A program made the position numbers and the translations under genes. 64,000 nucleotides of DNA, taken from assembly GCF_020524585.1 (NCBI RefSeq), contig NZ_JAIVLK010000011.1, positions 180,464-244,463 of the forward strand, written 5' to 3'. Every line of letters starts with the position of its first letter. Position 1 is the stretch's first letter. Of this stretch, positions 1 through 8,208 are shown piece by piece. The notes under the pieces were generated by a model. That model did no database searches, was not told the origin of the DNA, and was given only the letters and a program-made list of their open reading frames with translations. This DNA comes from Celeribacter naphthalenivorans (GTDB lineage Bacteria > Pseudomonadota > Alphaproteobacteria > Rhodobacterales > Rhodobacteraceae).

Positions 1-1
1 C

Positions 2-1378
2 CGCGTCGTGCCCGGCGCGCGGGTGCCGGTGGATGGCATCGTCGTCGAAGGCGCCTCCGAGTTGGATCGCTCTTTGCTCACGGGCGAAAGCCTTCCGGTT
101 GAGGCGGGTGTGGATACCATCGTCTCGGCAGGCGAGGTCAACCTGACCGGCCCGCTGGTGGTGAAGGTCACCGCCGCGGGCGAAGACAGCTCGCTGCACC
201 GCATGGCCGATCTCGTCGCCATGGCGGAAACCTCGCGCAACAAATACACCTCTCTGGCCGACCGCGCGGCGCAGATTTACGCGCCTGCCGTGCATCTTTT
301 GGCGCTTTTTGCCTTTGTCGGCTGGATGATCGGCACGGGCGATGTGCGGCATTCGTTGAACATCGCCGTTGCGGTTTTGATCATCACCTGTCCCTGTGCC
401 TTGGGGCTTGCTGTGCCCGCCGTGACCACCGCCGCCTCGGGACGGCTGTTCCGCTCCGGTATGTTGATCAAATCCGCCACCGCGCTCGAGCGTCTGGCCG
501 AGGTTGACACGGTGGTCTTTGACAAGACCGGCACCTTGACCGAGGGCAAGCCGGAGCTGTCGAACCTCCGCGAGATCCCGCCGCATGCGCGTGGCGTAGC
601 GATGGCCTTGGCCGCGGGTTCCGCGCATCCTTTGTCCGCAGCACTTTATGACGCCACACGTGCCGCCGATGTGATCCCGGCCAATGTGACGAACATCCGC
701 GAGGTGCCGGGGCAGGGTGTCGAGGGCGAATTGAACGGCGAACCTGTGCGTTTGGGCCGCGCCACTTGGCTCGGCGCAGAGGCCCTGTCGCAAACCGCGA
801 CTTATCTCAAGATTGGCGAGGAAACCCCCGTCGCTTTCGCCTTTGTCGATCACCTGCGCGACGGCGCCGCCGAGGCGGTTGCCGCGCTGAAACGTCAGGG
901 CAAGGATGTGGTCCTGCTCTCCGGCGATGCGCCCGCCGCCGTGGCCGACATCGCTCAGCGGATCGGCATCGAAGCCTGGGATGCGGAATGCCTGCCGGAA
1001 ACCAAAGCCCTGCGCGTCGGCGAATTGACCCGCTCGGGGCGCAAGGTTTTGATGGTCGGCGATGGCCTCAACGACACCGCAGCACTTGCCGCCGCCCATG
1101 TGTCGATCTCGCCGGCCTCTGCTTTGGAGGCGACGCGCGTCGTCTCCGACATGGTGCTCTTGGGCAAAACGCTGGCCCCTCTGGGCGAGGCCACGCAGGT
1201 CGCCGTTTCCGCCACCAAGCGGATCAAGGAAAACTTCAACATCGCGACGCTTTACAACCTGATCGCTGTGCCGATTGCCCTGGCGGGGTTCGCCACGCCT
1301 TTGGCCGCCGCCTTGGCCATGTCGTTCAGCTCGATCACCGTGTCGCTCAACGCTTTGCGCCTCAGAGGAAAACCATGA
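2..1378 (+). CDS. ccoI: Cu-transporting P1B-type ATPase CcoI/FixI, 5' end outside the window
   Basis: This is the C-terminal part of a P1B-type copper ATPase that would move Cu across the inner membrane for cbb3 oxidase assembly. The reading frame is open to the left edge, so the start, the metal-binding N-terminus and the first membrane helices lie outside. Visible motifs in order are the actuator TGES, the metal-binding CPCALG in a membrane helix, the phosphorylation site DKTGT, the SAHPL nucleotide-binding motif and the hinge GDGLNDTA, followed by two C-terminal helices. Its stop overlaps the start of ccoS by 4 bp (ATGA). That pairing separates it from the general exporter CopA further right, which has its own chaperone gene. 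Confidence 0.93.
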   Translation, partial: RVVPGARVPVDGIVVEGASELDRSLLTGESLPVEAGVDTIVSAGEVNLTGPLVVKVTAAGEDSSLHRMADLVAMAETSRNKYTSLADRAAQIYAPAVHLLALFAFVGWMIGTGDVRHSLNIAVAVLIITCPCALGLAVPAVTTAASGRLFRSGMLIKSATALERLAEVDTVVFDKTGTLTEGKPELSNLREIPPHARGVAMALAAGSAHPLSAALYDATRAADVIPANVTNIREVPGQGVEGELNGEPVRLGRATWLGAEALSQTATYLKIGEETPVAFAFVDHLRDGAAEAVAALKRQGKDVVLLSGDAPAAVADIAQRIGIEAWDAECLPETKALRVGELTRSGRKVLMVGDGLNDTAALAAAHVSISPASALEATRVVSDMVLLGKTLAPLGEATQVAVSATKRIKENFNIATLYNLIAVPIALAGFATPLAAALAMSFSSITVSLNALRLRGKP

Positions 1379-1533
1379 ACGTACTCGTCTATCTCATCCC
1401 GATCTCGATCTTTCTCGGCGGGCTTGGGCTTGCGGGGTTCTTCTGGTCGATCCGCTCGCGGCAATATGACGACCCGGACGGGGATGCGAACCGCATCCTC
1501 ACCGGCGATTATGACGATCACCCAAAGCCCTGA
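1375..1533 (+). CDS. ccoS: cbb3-type cytochrome oxidase assembly protein CcoS
   Basis: A 52-residue single-pass membrane protein required for maturation of cbb3 oxidase in known systems. It begins MNVLVYLIPISIFLGGLGL, with one membrane helix at about residues 4-26, followed by the family's WSIRSRQYDDPDGDANRIL signature and an acidic tail. The start codon overlaps the ccoI stop, implying translational coupling. Size and position match the usual end of a ccoGHIS operon. The gene is easily missed because a longer, spurious frame covers the same region. Confidence 0.93.
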   Translation: MNVLVYLIPISIFLGGLGLAGFFWSIRSRQYDDPDGDANRILTGDYDDHPKP

Positions 1534-1539
1534 ACGACC

Positions 1540-2223
1540 TCACTCGCGCGCCAGATCGGCGAGTTCGGCAACCTTCGGCCCCATCGCCTCGACAATGACC
1601 GAGACGCCGGTTGCATTCGGGTGAATGCCATCGGGCTGCATATGGGTGTCGAGCATCTGTTCCCAAGGTGCCAAATCGGTGAGCGGTTTCAGGAAACCTT
1701 CGAAATAGAGTGTGCCGAACTCTTCGGCCAGTTCCGGATAGATCGCATCGAATTGTGCTTTGTATTCGGCACCATAGTTGCCCGGGGCCTGCATGCCGAC
1801 CAGCAGAACGGGAATGTCCTTCGCCTCTGCCGCCTCCAGAATGCCGGTCAAATTGGCGCGCGACAGCTCCGGTGACAGACCGCGCAACAGATCATTGCCG
1901 CCAAGCGCCACGATCATCCCGTCGATATCCGGCGTCAGCGTCCAATCGACTCGGCTCAGCCCGCCCGCCGTTGTGTCGCCGGACACACCCGCATTGACGA
2001 TGGTCGTCTCGGCCTCATGCGCGTCGAGCCAGCGTTGCAGCTGTGCAGTGAACCCGTCCTGTTGGATAAGCCCGTAGCCTTGCGTCAGGCTATCGCCCAA
2101 CGCGACAAGACGCACAGGCTCAGCGGTGGCCATCGCGGGCAGGCTCATCAAGACAATCTTGACCAAGATGAGAGAGAGACGGTTGCCGAGGCGGCGGGCC
2201 GCCCCATATGTGACAAAGATCAA
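1540..2223 (-). CDS. tesA: Periplasmic arylesterase / acyl-CoA thioesterase I (GDSL/SGNH hydrolase)
   Basis: A 227-residue SGNH hydrolase related to TesA. After a basic, hydrophobic signal-like segment ending MATA (about residues 10-34) come block I ALGDSLTQGYG with the nucleophilic Ser, block II NAGVSGDTTAGG, block III ALGGNDLLRG, and block V DGIHPN carrying the catalytic Asp and His. I chose the TTG start because a strong GAGGAGG lies 7 nt upstream and the resulting N-terminus makes a signal peptide; the next ATG would destroy it. It is divergent from a ybbA-ybbP pair, the same trio as in E. coli (tesA-ybbA-ybbP). The exact natural substrate is unknown. Confidence 0.88.
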   Translation of the reverse strand: MIFVTYGAARRLGNRLSLILVKIVLMSLPAMATAEPVRLVALGDSLTQGYGLIQQDGFTAQLQRWLDAHEAETTIVNAGVSGDTTAGGLSRVDWTLTPDIDGMIVALGGNDLLRGLSPELSRANLTGILEAAEAKDIPVLLVGMQAPGNYGAEYKAQFDAIYPELAEEFGTLYFEGFLKPLTDLAPWEQMLDTHMQPDGIHPNATGVSVIVEAMGPKVAELADLARE

Positions 2224-2230
2224 TAAGATA

Positions 2231-2242
2231 CCTCCTCAAGGA
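2231..2242. promoter_or_regulatory. Abutting ribosome-binding sites of two divergent genes
   Basis: Positions 2231-2237 read GAGGAGG on the minus strand, serving the TTG start of tesA at 2223. Positions 2238-2242 read AAGGA on the plus strand, serving the ATG at 2249. Only 25 bp separate the two start codons, so at least one promoter must lie inside the opposite coding sequence and the 5' ends of the transcripts must overlap unless one is leaderless. Confidence 0.7.
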
Positions 2243-2248
2243 CCCATC

Positions 2249-2932
2249 ATGACAGAGCCGATCATCGCCACCCAAGACATCCAGCTGTCTCTGGATGGCA
2301 ATGCGGGGCCAGTCGACATTTTGCGCGGCATTTCGCTGGAGGTCAAACGCGGCGAGACGCTTGGGCTTGTTGGGCCGTCTGGGTCGGGCAAGTCGTCGCT
2401 CCTCATGGTTTTGGGTGGGCTGGAACAGGCCAGCGGCGGTCGGGTGTCGGTGCTCGGGCGCGACCTGAGTGCTATGAACGAAGATCAACTGGCGCAGTTT
2501 CGCAGGGATCATATGGGGGTGGTGTTCCAGTCTTTCCACCTCATTCCGACCATGACGGCCTTGGAAAATGTGGCGATCCCGTTGGAACTTGCAGGTGTCA
2601 CGGATGCGTTCGAGCGCGCGCGGGCGGAATTAGAGGCCGTGGGGCTTGGTGCGCGCGCAGATCATTACCCGGCGCAAATGTCGGGCGGCGAACAGCAACG
2701 TGTCGCCTTGGCGCGGGCCTCTGCGCCGCGTCCGGAATTGCTTTTGGCGGATGAGCCGACTGGCAATCTCGACGGCACGACAGGCGAGGCGATCATGGAG
2801 CTGTTGATGGGCTTGCGGGATCGTCATGGCGCGACCTTGGTGATGGTGACGCATTCCCCGGAACTCGCGGCGCGCTGTGACCGTGTTGTGCGGTTGCGCG
2901 ACGGTCGGATTGATGCGGAGCCACAGGCGTGA
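2249..2932 (+). CDS. ABC transporter ATP-binding protein, YbbA/LolD type
   Basis: A 227-residue ABC ATPase of the MacB/LolD/YbbA group. It shows Walker [11 protein letters not shown]-loop [10 protein letters not shown], signature [14 protein letters not shown], Walker [13 protein letters not shown] and the switch His in VMVTHSPE. The frame is open further upstream, but the ATG at 2249 has AAGGA at the right spacing and gives the usual family N-terminus. Its stop overlaps the GTG start of the permease gene (GTGA), so the two form an exporter. In E. coli the homologous pair sits beside tesA; its cargo is not established. Confidence 0.9.
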   Translation: MTEPIIATQDIQLSLDGNAGPVDILRGISLEVKRGETLGLVGPSGSGKSSLLMVLGGLEQASGGRVSVLGRDLSAMNEDQLAQFRRDHMGVVFQSFHLIPTMTALENVAIPLELAGVTDAFERARAELEAVGLGARADHYPAQMSGGEQQRVALARASAPRPELLLADEPTGNLDGTTGEAIMELLMGLRDRHGATLVMVTHSPELAARCDRVVRLRDGRIDAEPQA

Positions 2933-5445
2933 GCACGCGGCTGGCATGGACCATCGCCCGGCGCGAATTGCGCGCGGGCGTCAAGGGCTTTCGGGTTCTG
3001 ATCCTCAGCCTTCTGTTGGGTGTCGCGGCGATTGCGGCGGTGACCTCTGTGCGCGACGGGATTTCCAAAGGCCTCGCCCGCGAGGGTGCCGCACTTTTGG
3101 GCGGCGATGCGGAGATGGAATTCACCTATCGTTTTGCCAGCGAGGACGAACGTGCCTGGATGGATGACCATTCTCTGGCGCTTTCCGAAATTGCCGATTT
3201 CCGCTCGATGCTGGGCGCGGGGGAGGAACGCGCGCTGACGCAGGTGAAAGCCGTCGATGGCGCCTATCCCCTGATTGGCACGGTCGGGCTTTCGCCGGAT
3301 ATCCCGCTGTCTGACGCACTGGCCGGTCAGGACGGTGTGCCCGGCATTGTGCTGGATCGCATGTTGTTCGAACGGCTGGGCCTTGAAATCGGTGACCGTG
3401 TGACCTTGGCCGATGTGCCCTTTGTCGTCATGGCCGAGTTGACCCGCGAACCGGATGGCGCGGGTGCGGGGTTCTCGCTTGGGCCGCGCAGCATCACCTC
3501 TCTGAGCGCCTTGCAAGGCTCCGGCCTTTTGGCGCCCGGCACTCTGTTCGAAAGCGCTTATCGGCTGAACCTGCCGGCCAATACCGATCTCGATGCGCTC
3601 AAAACCCGTGCCGAGGCCGAGGTCGCTTCCGGCGGTTTTCGCTGGCGCGATTCCCGCAACGGTGCCCCCGGCGTGAACCGGTTCGTGGATCGGCTCGGCT
3701 CCTTTCTGGTGCTCGTCGGTCTGGCGGGGTTGGCGGTCGGCGGCGTCGGTGTCTCTGCCGCTGTGCGCGCCTATCTGGATCGCAAAATCTCGGTCATCGC
3801 CACGTTGAAAACCCTTGGCGCCGAGCGGCGCACCATCTTTCTCGCCTATGCGTTTCAGATCGGCACATTGTCGGGGTTTGCCATTCTGGGCGGGCTCATT
3901 ATTGGGGCCCTGCTGCCGCTGCTCGCCTTCCCGATCATCCGCACGCTTCTGCCGGTGCCGGTCGAGGCGACGCCGCATCTCATGCCCCTCGTTGAGGCTG
4001 CGCTTTACGGTCTTTTCGCCAGCGCGATTTTCGTGCTTTGGCCCCTCGCGCGGGCCGAGCGCATTCGTCCGGCGGCCCTCTATCGCGATGCGTTTTTCGG
4101 TCTGAAGGGCTGGCCGCGTTGGCCTTATCTTGTGGCGATTGTCCTGCTGATTGCCTCACTCGTGGGTGTGGCCGTCAGTTTTTCCGACAGCAAAAGCCTT
4201 GTGCTCTGGGCCTTCGCCGGGCTGGCCGTCGCCTTCGTGTTTCTCGTGTTGGCCGGCCGTGCCCTAAACGCGATTGCGCGTCGCCTGTCGCGTTGGCGGC
4301 GCGCGCCTCTGCCCTTGCGTTTGGCGCTTGGGTCCATCGGCGGGCCGGGGGGCGAAGCGGTCTCTGTCGTGCTGTCCCTCGGGCTCGGTCTCACGGTGCT
4401 CTCCGCCATCGGCCAGATCGACGCCAATATGCGCGGGGCCATTGCGCAGGAGCTTCCGGAACGCGCACCCTCCTATTATGTCGTTGATATTCAACCGGAT
4501 CAGATCGACGGTCTCACCGCGCGGGTCACGGGTGATCCCGGCGTCAGCCGGTTCGAAAGTGCGCCGATGCTCAGAGGTCTGATCACCCAGATCAACGGTC
4601 GCGATGCTCAAGAGGTCGCGGGGCCTCATTGGGTGCTGCGCGGAGATCGGGGCATCACTTACGCAGAGTCGCCGCCAGACAACACCGAGGTGACCGAAGG
4701 CACATGGTGGAACCCAGAAGACAGCACGCCGCAGATCAGTTTCGCCGCCGAAGAAGCCGCAGAAATGGGTTTGAAACTCGGCGATGAGATGACAGTCAAC
4801 ATCCTCGGGCGCGACATCACCGGGACGATCACCTCGTTTCGCAATGTGGATTTTTCCGGCGCAGGCATGGGCTTTGTCTTGACCATGAACCCCGCCGCCC
4901 TCGCAGGCGCCCCGCACACCTGGATCGCGACGATCTATGCCGAAGAAGAGGCCGAGGCGCCGCTGATCCGCGATCTCGCGCGCGCCTATCCGAACATCAC
5001 CACGATCCGCGTCCGTGATGCCATTGACCGTGTGGTCTCCGTGCTGCAAAGCATCGCAAGTGCCACAACTTTGGGTGCGATTGCGACGCTGGTGACCGGT
5101 GCCGTGGTTTTGATCGGCACGGCGGCGGCGGGCGAGGAACGTCGGCGCTATGAGGCGGCGGTGTTGAAAACCTTGGGCGCGCGGCGGGCGCGGATTCTGA
5201 CAAGTTTTGCGTTGCGCGCGTTGATCCTTGGGTTGGGCGCGGGGCTGGTGGCTTTGATCTCTGGCGCGACGGCGGCTTGGGCAGTGCTTCATTTCGTGAT
5301 GGAGGCCGATTTCACCCTGTCGCTCGGGGCCGCGCTTTGGATCATTATGGGCGGTATTTTTGTGACGTCTTTGACATCGCTCTTGTTCTCATGGCGCGCC
5401 ATGCGGGTGCGCCCCGCACGTGTGTTGCGGAGCGCAGAGAGTTAA
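2929..5445 (+). CDS. Large FtsX/MacB-fold permease, YbbP type
   Basis: An 838-residue inner-membrane permease that pairs with the preceding ATPase. The arrangement is typical of YbbP: an N-terminal helix (about 20-40), a periplasmic domain, three FtsX helices (about 260-370), extra helices (about 400-445 and 475-500), a second periplasmic domain and three C-terminal FtsX helices (about 715-825). Coupling-helix-like segments KTLGAERRTIF and KTLGARRARIL precede the two FtsX blocks. GTG start overlapping the upstream stop. Convergent with ackA, only 9 bp apart. Substrate unknown. Confidence 0.88.
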   Translation: MSTRLAWTIARRELRAGVKGFRVLILSLLLGVAAIAAVTSVRDGISKGLAREGAALLGGDAEMEFTYRFASEDERAWMDDHSLALSEIADFRSMLGAGEERALTQVKAVDGAYPLIGTVGLSPDIPLSDALAGQDGVPGIVLDRMLFERLGLEIGDRVTLADVPFVVMAELTREPDGAGAGFSLGPRSITSLSALQGSGLLAPGTLFESAYRLNLPANTDLDALKTRAEAEVASGGFRWRDSRNGAPGVNRFVDRLGSFLVLVGLAGLAVGGVGVSAAVRAYLDRKISVIATLKTLGAERRTIFLAYAFQIGTLSGFAILGGLIIGALLPLLAFPIIRTLLPVPVEATPHLMPLVEAALYGLFASAIFVLWPLARAERIRPAALYRDAFFGLKGWPRWPYLVAIVLLIASLVGVAVSFSDSKSLVLWAFAGLAVAFVFLVLAGRALNAIARRLSRWRRAPLPLRLALGSIGGPGGEAVSVVLSLGLGLTVLSAIGQIDANMRGAIAQELPERAPSYYVVDIQPDQIDGLTARVTGDPGVSRFESAPMLRGLITQINGRDAQEVAGPHWVLRGDRGITYAESPPDNTEVTEGTWWNPEDSTPQISFAAEEAAEMGLKLGDEMTVNILGRDITGTITSFRNVDFSGAGMGFVLTMNPAALAGAPHTWIATIYAEEEAEAPLIRDLARAYPNITTIRVRDAIDRVVSVLQSIASATTLGAIATLVTGAVVLIGTAAAGEERRRYEAAVLKTLGARRARILTSFALRALILGLGAGLVALISGATAAWAVLHFVMEADFTLSLGAALWIIMGGIFVTSLTSLLFSWRAMRVRPARVLRSAES

Positions 5446-5454
5446 ATCACTGGT

Positions 5455-6618
5455 TTAGTGTGCGGGCAAAAGCGCCTTGGCCACGGCATTGGCGATCACT
5501 TGTTCCTCGTCCGTTGGCAGGACGAAGACAGGCGTGGCGCCTTTTGAAATTCGTGTTGCGTTTTGAGCGTTGGCTTTGGTGTCGGGTTCGATGCCCAAAA
5601 AGCCCAGGCGTTCGATGATCTGGAGGCGGATGTTCGGCGAGTTCTCCCCGATGCCGCCACAGAAGACGAGCGCATCAATGCCCGAAAGCGTCGCCGCCAT
5701 GGCACCGATCTCGCGTCGAACACGGTAGACGAAATACTCGACAGCATCTTTGGCGCCCTGTGCGTCCGAGGCTTCGAGCACCTGCATGTCATGGCTGATG
5801 CCCGACAGGCCCAGAAGTCCGGATTCGTAATAGAGCATGTGGGTCAGCTCCTTGGCTGTCATGCCCTCTGTCTCCATGAGATACAAAAGGATGCCGGGGT
5901 CGAGGTGGCCTGAGCGGGTGGACATTGGAATGCCATCCAGCGGCGAAAATCCCATAGAGGATGAGATCGACACTCCATTGTTGACCGCGCAAATCGACGC
6001 GCCACTGCCAAGGTGACACATGATGATCCTTTTGCCATGCAGCTCGGGATGGTCGCGCACGAGCTGATGCGAGACATAATCGTAGCTCAGCCCGTGAAAA
6101 CCGTAGCGCTTCACGCCCTGTTGGTAATATTTGCGCGGGATGGCGTAGATGTCGTTTTCCCAAGGGTGGTTGCGGTGAAATGCGGTATCGAAACAGCCGA
6201 TTTGCAAGGCGTAAGGGAAGGCCTCCTTGGCTGCGTTGACCGCCGACAGGTTGTGCGGTTGGTGCAGTGGCGCCAGCGGGTTGAACGTCGCCAGATCGGC
6301 CAGCACGTCTTCGGTCAGTTCCGTGGGCGTGGCACGCAGGGGGCCGCCATGGACGATCCGGTGCCCGACGCCCGCGACGTCTTGGCCATCGAGCAGGGGC
6401 GTGATTTCGGCCAAAATAACCTCAAGTGCTTGGGTTTGATCCCGCGCGTCGATGAGTTTTGTGTCCGTCGGCCCGCCGGATTTGAATTTGAAACTGGGGG
6501 TCGATCCGATGCCCTGCACCAGACCTTGCGCCAGACAATCCGGCGTTTCGCCAGAGGTGTAGAGCGCGAATTTAACCGAAGAAGAGCCCGCGTTGATCGT
6601 GAGAATACGTTGGCCCAT
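5455..6618 (-). CDS. ackA: Acetate kinase
   Basis: A 387-residue acetate kinase, ATP plus acetate to acetyl phosphate and ADP. The N-terminus ILTINAGSSSVKFALY is the ASKHA phosphate-1 motif. Later come GHRIVHGG, CFDTAFH, RYGFHGLSY, CHLGSGAS, MGFSPLDG and FCGGIGENS, all diagnostic of AckA. The ATG at 6618 is preferred over an upstream ATG because it directly precedes the conserved N-terminus and its A is shared with the stop of the upstream gene (TGATG), indicating translational coupling. It forms an operon with the phosphotransacylase fusion. An FNR-like box lies upstream of that pair. Confidence 0.95.
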   Translation of the reverse strand: MGQRILTINAGSSSVKFALYTSGETPDCLAQGLVQGIGSTPSFKFKSGGPTDTKLIDARDQTQALEVILAEITPLLDGQDVAGVGHRIVHGGPLRATPTELTEDVLADLATFNPLAPLHQPHNLSAVNAAKEAFPYALQIGCFDTAFHRNHPWENDIYAIPRKYYQQGVKRYGFHGLSYDYVSHQLVRDHPELHGKRIIMCHLGSGASICAVNNGVSISSSMGFSPLDGIPMSTRSGHLDPGILLYLMETEGMTAKELTHMLYYESGLLGLSGISHDMQVLEASDAQGAKDAVEYFVYRVRREIGAMAATLSGIDALVFCGGIGENSPNIRLQIIERLGFLGIEPDTKANAQNATRISKGATPVFVLPTDEEQVIANAVAKALLPAH

Positions 6619-8003
6619 CAGGTGATCTCCCGCGCGCGCTTGGCGTGAAGGGCCGCCACGGCGCATGAGGCCAAACGCGATTTGTCGCTGTCGGAGCGTG
6701 AGTTCAAAACGATCGGGCAGCGCGCGCCGATCACCACACCGGCAGCTTCTGCATGGGCAATGAAGGTCAATTCCTTGGCCAGCATATTGCCGCTTTCAAG
6801 GTTCGGCACGATGAGGATTTCGGCATGTCCAGCGACACCGCCTTTGAGCCCTTTGGTCTTGGCGGCGGTCAGGCTGACCGCATTGTCCATGGCGAGCGGG
6901 CCGTCCACGATCCCGCCTTTGATCTGGTCACGATCCGCCATTTTCGAGAGCGCCGCCGCGTCTAATGTGGATGGGATTTTAGGATTGACGGTTTCGACGG
7001 CGGAAAGGACGCCCACTTTCGGGGTGTCGATGCCGAGGCTGATCGCCAGATCGATCGCGTTTTGCACAATGTCGACTTTGGTGGGCAGGTCCGGCGCGAT
7101 GTTGATGGCGGCGTCCGAGACCATCAACAGATGATCGAGGCCGGGCACATCCATCACGAAAATATGGCTGAGCCGACGCCCGGTTTTGAGGCCGCCATTC
7201 GAACTGAGGATGGGGCGCAAGAGATCGTCGGTGTGCAGGTGGCCTTTCATGATCGCGCTGGCGCGGGCTTCGCGGACCATGGTGACGGCCAGTTGCGCGG
7301 CTTCGCGATGAGTGGTGCAATGGATCAACTCGATACCATCGAGTGACAACCCAAGTTCTTTCGCGGTGCTGCGGATTTTATCTTGATCACCCAAGAGAAT
7401 GGGCGTGATCAGATTGTGTTCAGCCGCCATCATGGCGCCGCGCAGCGAATTTGGCTCTTCCGGGGCGACCACGGCCATACGAGTGGCGGGGAGATCGGCA
7501 GTCATTTCGAGCAATTTGTCGAAGTGTCGATGGCTTTCGACCGTCAGCCCGGGGACATCATGAATGTCGAAACTCTCATGTGTTTCGGGGGCGATCACTT
7601 CGGCTTCGCCTTCGACCAAGAGAGTGCCATCGGCGAGAGAGACCGACGTTTCGAAAATCGCACTCCGGGCATCGCCTTTATGGATCAGTTTGACTCTGGC
7701 GATCAGTTCATCGCCTGCATGAGCGCGACCGAGAAATTTCAGGTTCTGAGATTTATAGAGCGTTCCCGGGCCAGGAAGGTTGTTGCCCAGCACAGCGGAT
7801 ATGAGAGAGCCGACCCAAAAGGACGGCGCGACAGCCTCCGGTTTGCCATCCTTGTCGCCATCTTCGCGCGGCAAGTGCATTGGATTGAGATTGCCTGAGG
7901 CATGGGCGAAGACATAGAGGTCATCTGCGGCGCATAGGCGTCGGACTTCTGCTTCCATTCCGACCTTGAGCTGATCGAATGGGACGTTCTGAAATATGGT
8001 CAC
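6618..8003 (-). CDS. MaoC-like hydratase fused to phosphate acetyl/butyryltransferase
   Basis: A 461-residue two-domain protein. Residues about 1-140 are a MaoC-type hot-dog domain (ASGDxNP-like motif seen as ASGNLNPMH). Residues about 165-461 are a phosphate acetyl/butyryltransferase with the KGHLHTDDLLRPIL, HIFVMDVP and DAAINIAPD segments of that family. With AckA downstream it would interconvert acyl-CoA, acyl phosphate and the free acid. I chose the GTG at 8003 because AAGGA precedes it at good spacing and the protein begins VTIFQNVPFDQLKVG, as in the family. The role of the MaoC domain here is not known; the Asp of the canonical motif is replaced by Asn. Confidence 0.88.
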   Translation of the reverse strand: MTIFQNVPFDQLKVGMEAEVRRLCAADDLYVFAHASGNLNPMHLPREDGDKDGKPEAVAPSFWVGSLISAVLGNNLPGPGTLYKSQNLKFLGRAHAGDELIARVKLIHKGDARSAIFETSVSLADGTLLVEGEAEVIAPETHESFDIHDVPGLTVESHRHFDKLLEMTADLPATRMAVVAPEEPNSLRGAMMAAEHNLITPILLGDQDKIRSTAKELGLSLDGIELIHCTTHREAAQLAVTMVREARASAIMKGHLHTDDLLRPILSSNGGLKTGRRLSHIFVMDVPGLDHLLMVSDAAINIAPDLPTKVDIVQNAIDLAISLGIDTPKVGVLSAVETVNPKIPSTLDAAALSKMADRDQIKGGIVDGPLAMDNAVSLTAAKTKGLKGGVAGHAEILIVPNLESGNMLAKELTFIAHAEAAGVVIGARCPIVLNSRSDSDKSRLASCAVAALHAKRAREIT

Positions 8004-8069
8004 GTGCAATCCTTGCTGTGCTGGAATTCTCGACTCTGGATCATTGCATCCAAGCGCCGTGTATCTTCC

Positions 8070-8083
8070 TTGAGACACATCAA
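8070..8083 (-). promoter_or_regulatory. FNR/FnrL-like box upstream of the acyl phosphate operon
   Basis: The minus strand reads TTGAT-GTGT-CTCAA, matching the FNR/FnrL consensus TTGAT-N4-ATCAA at 9 of 10 fixed positions. It lies 67 bp upstream of the GTG start at 8003, a normal position for an activator or repressor site, and the downstream genes (phosphotransacylase and acetate kinase) are typical of low-oxygen metabolism. Binding is inferred from sequence only. Confidence 0.6.
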
Positions 8084-8208
8084 GGTTTTATCCAGATTTA
8101 ATGACGTGAGAACATACCCAGATTGTCTTTTCTGCATGTGATGTCATTTAGGGACAAAAGACAGGCATCTGCGTATTTTGGCATCACCACCTTTCGTCTC
8201 TGACTGGG

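Noticed and set aside
766..1533. 255-residue frame overlapping ccoI and ending at the ccoS stop.
   Set aside because: Only its last 52 residues are real (ccoS); the rest is an out-of-frame, Arg-rich reading of ccoI.
5446..5460. CACT-GGTTT-AGTG inverted repeat between convergent ybbP and ackA as a terminator.
   Set aside because: The stem has only 4 bp and there is no T-run.
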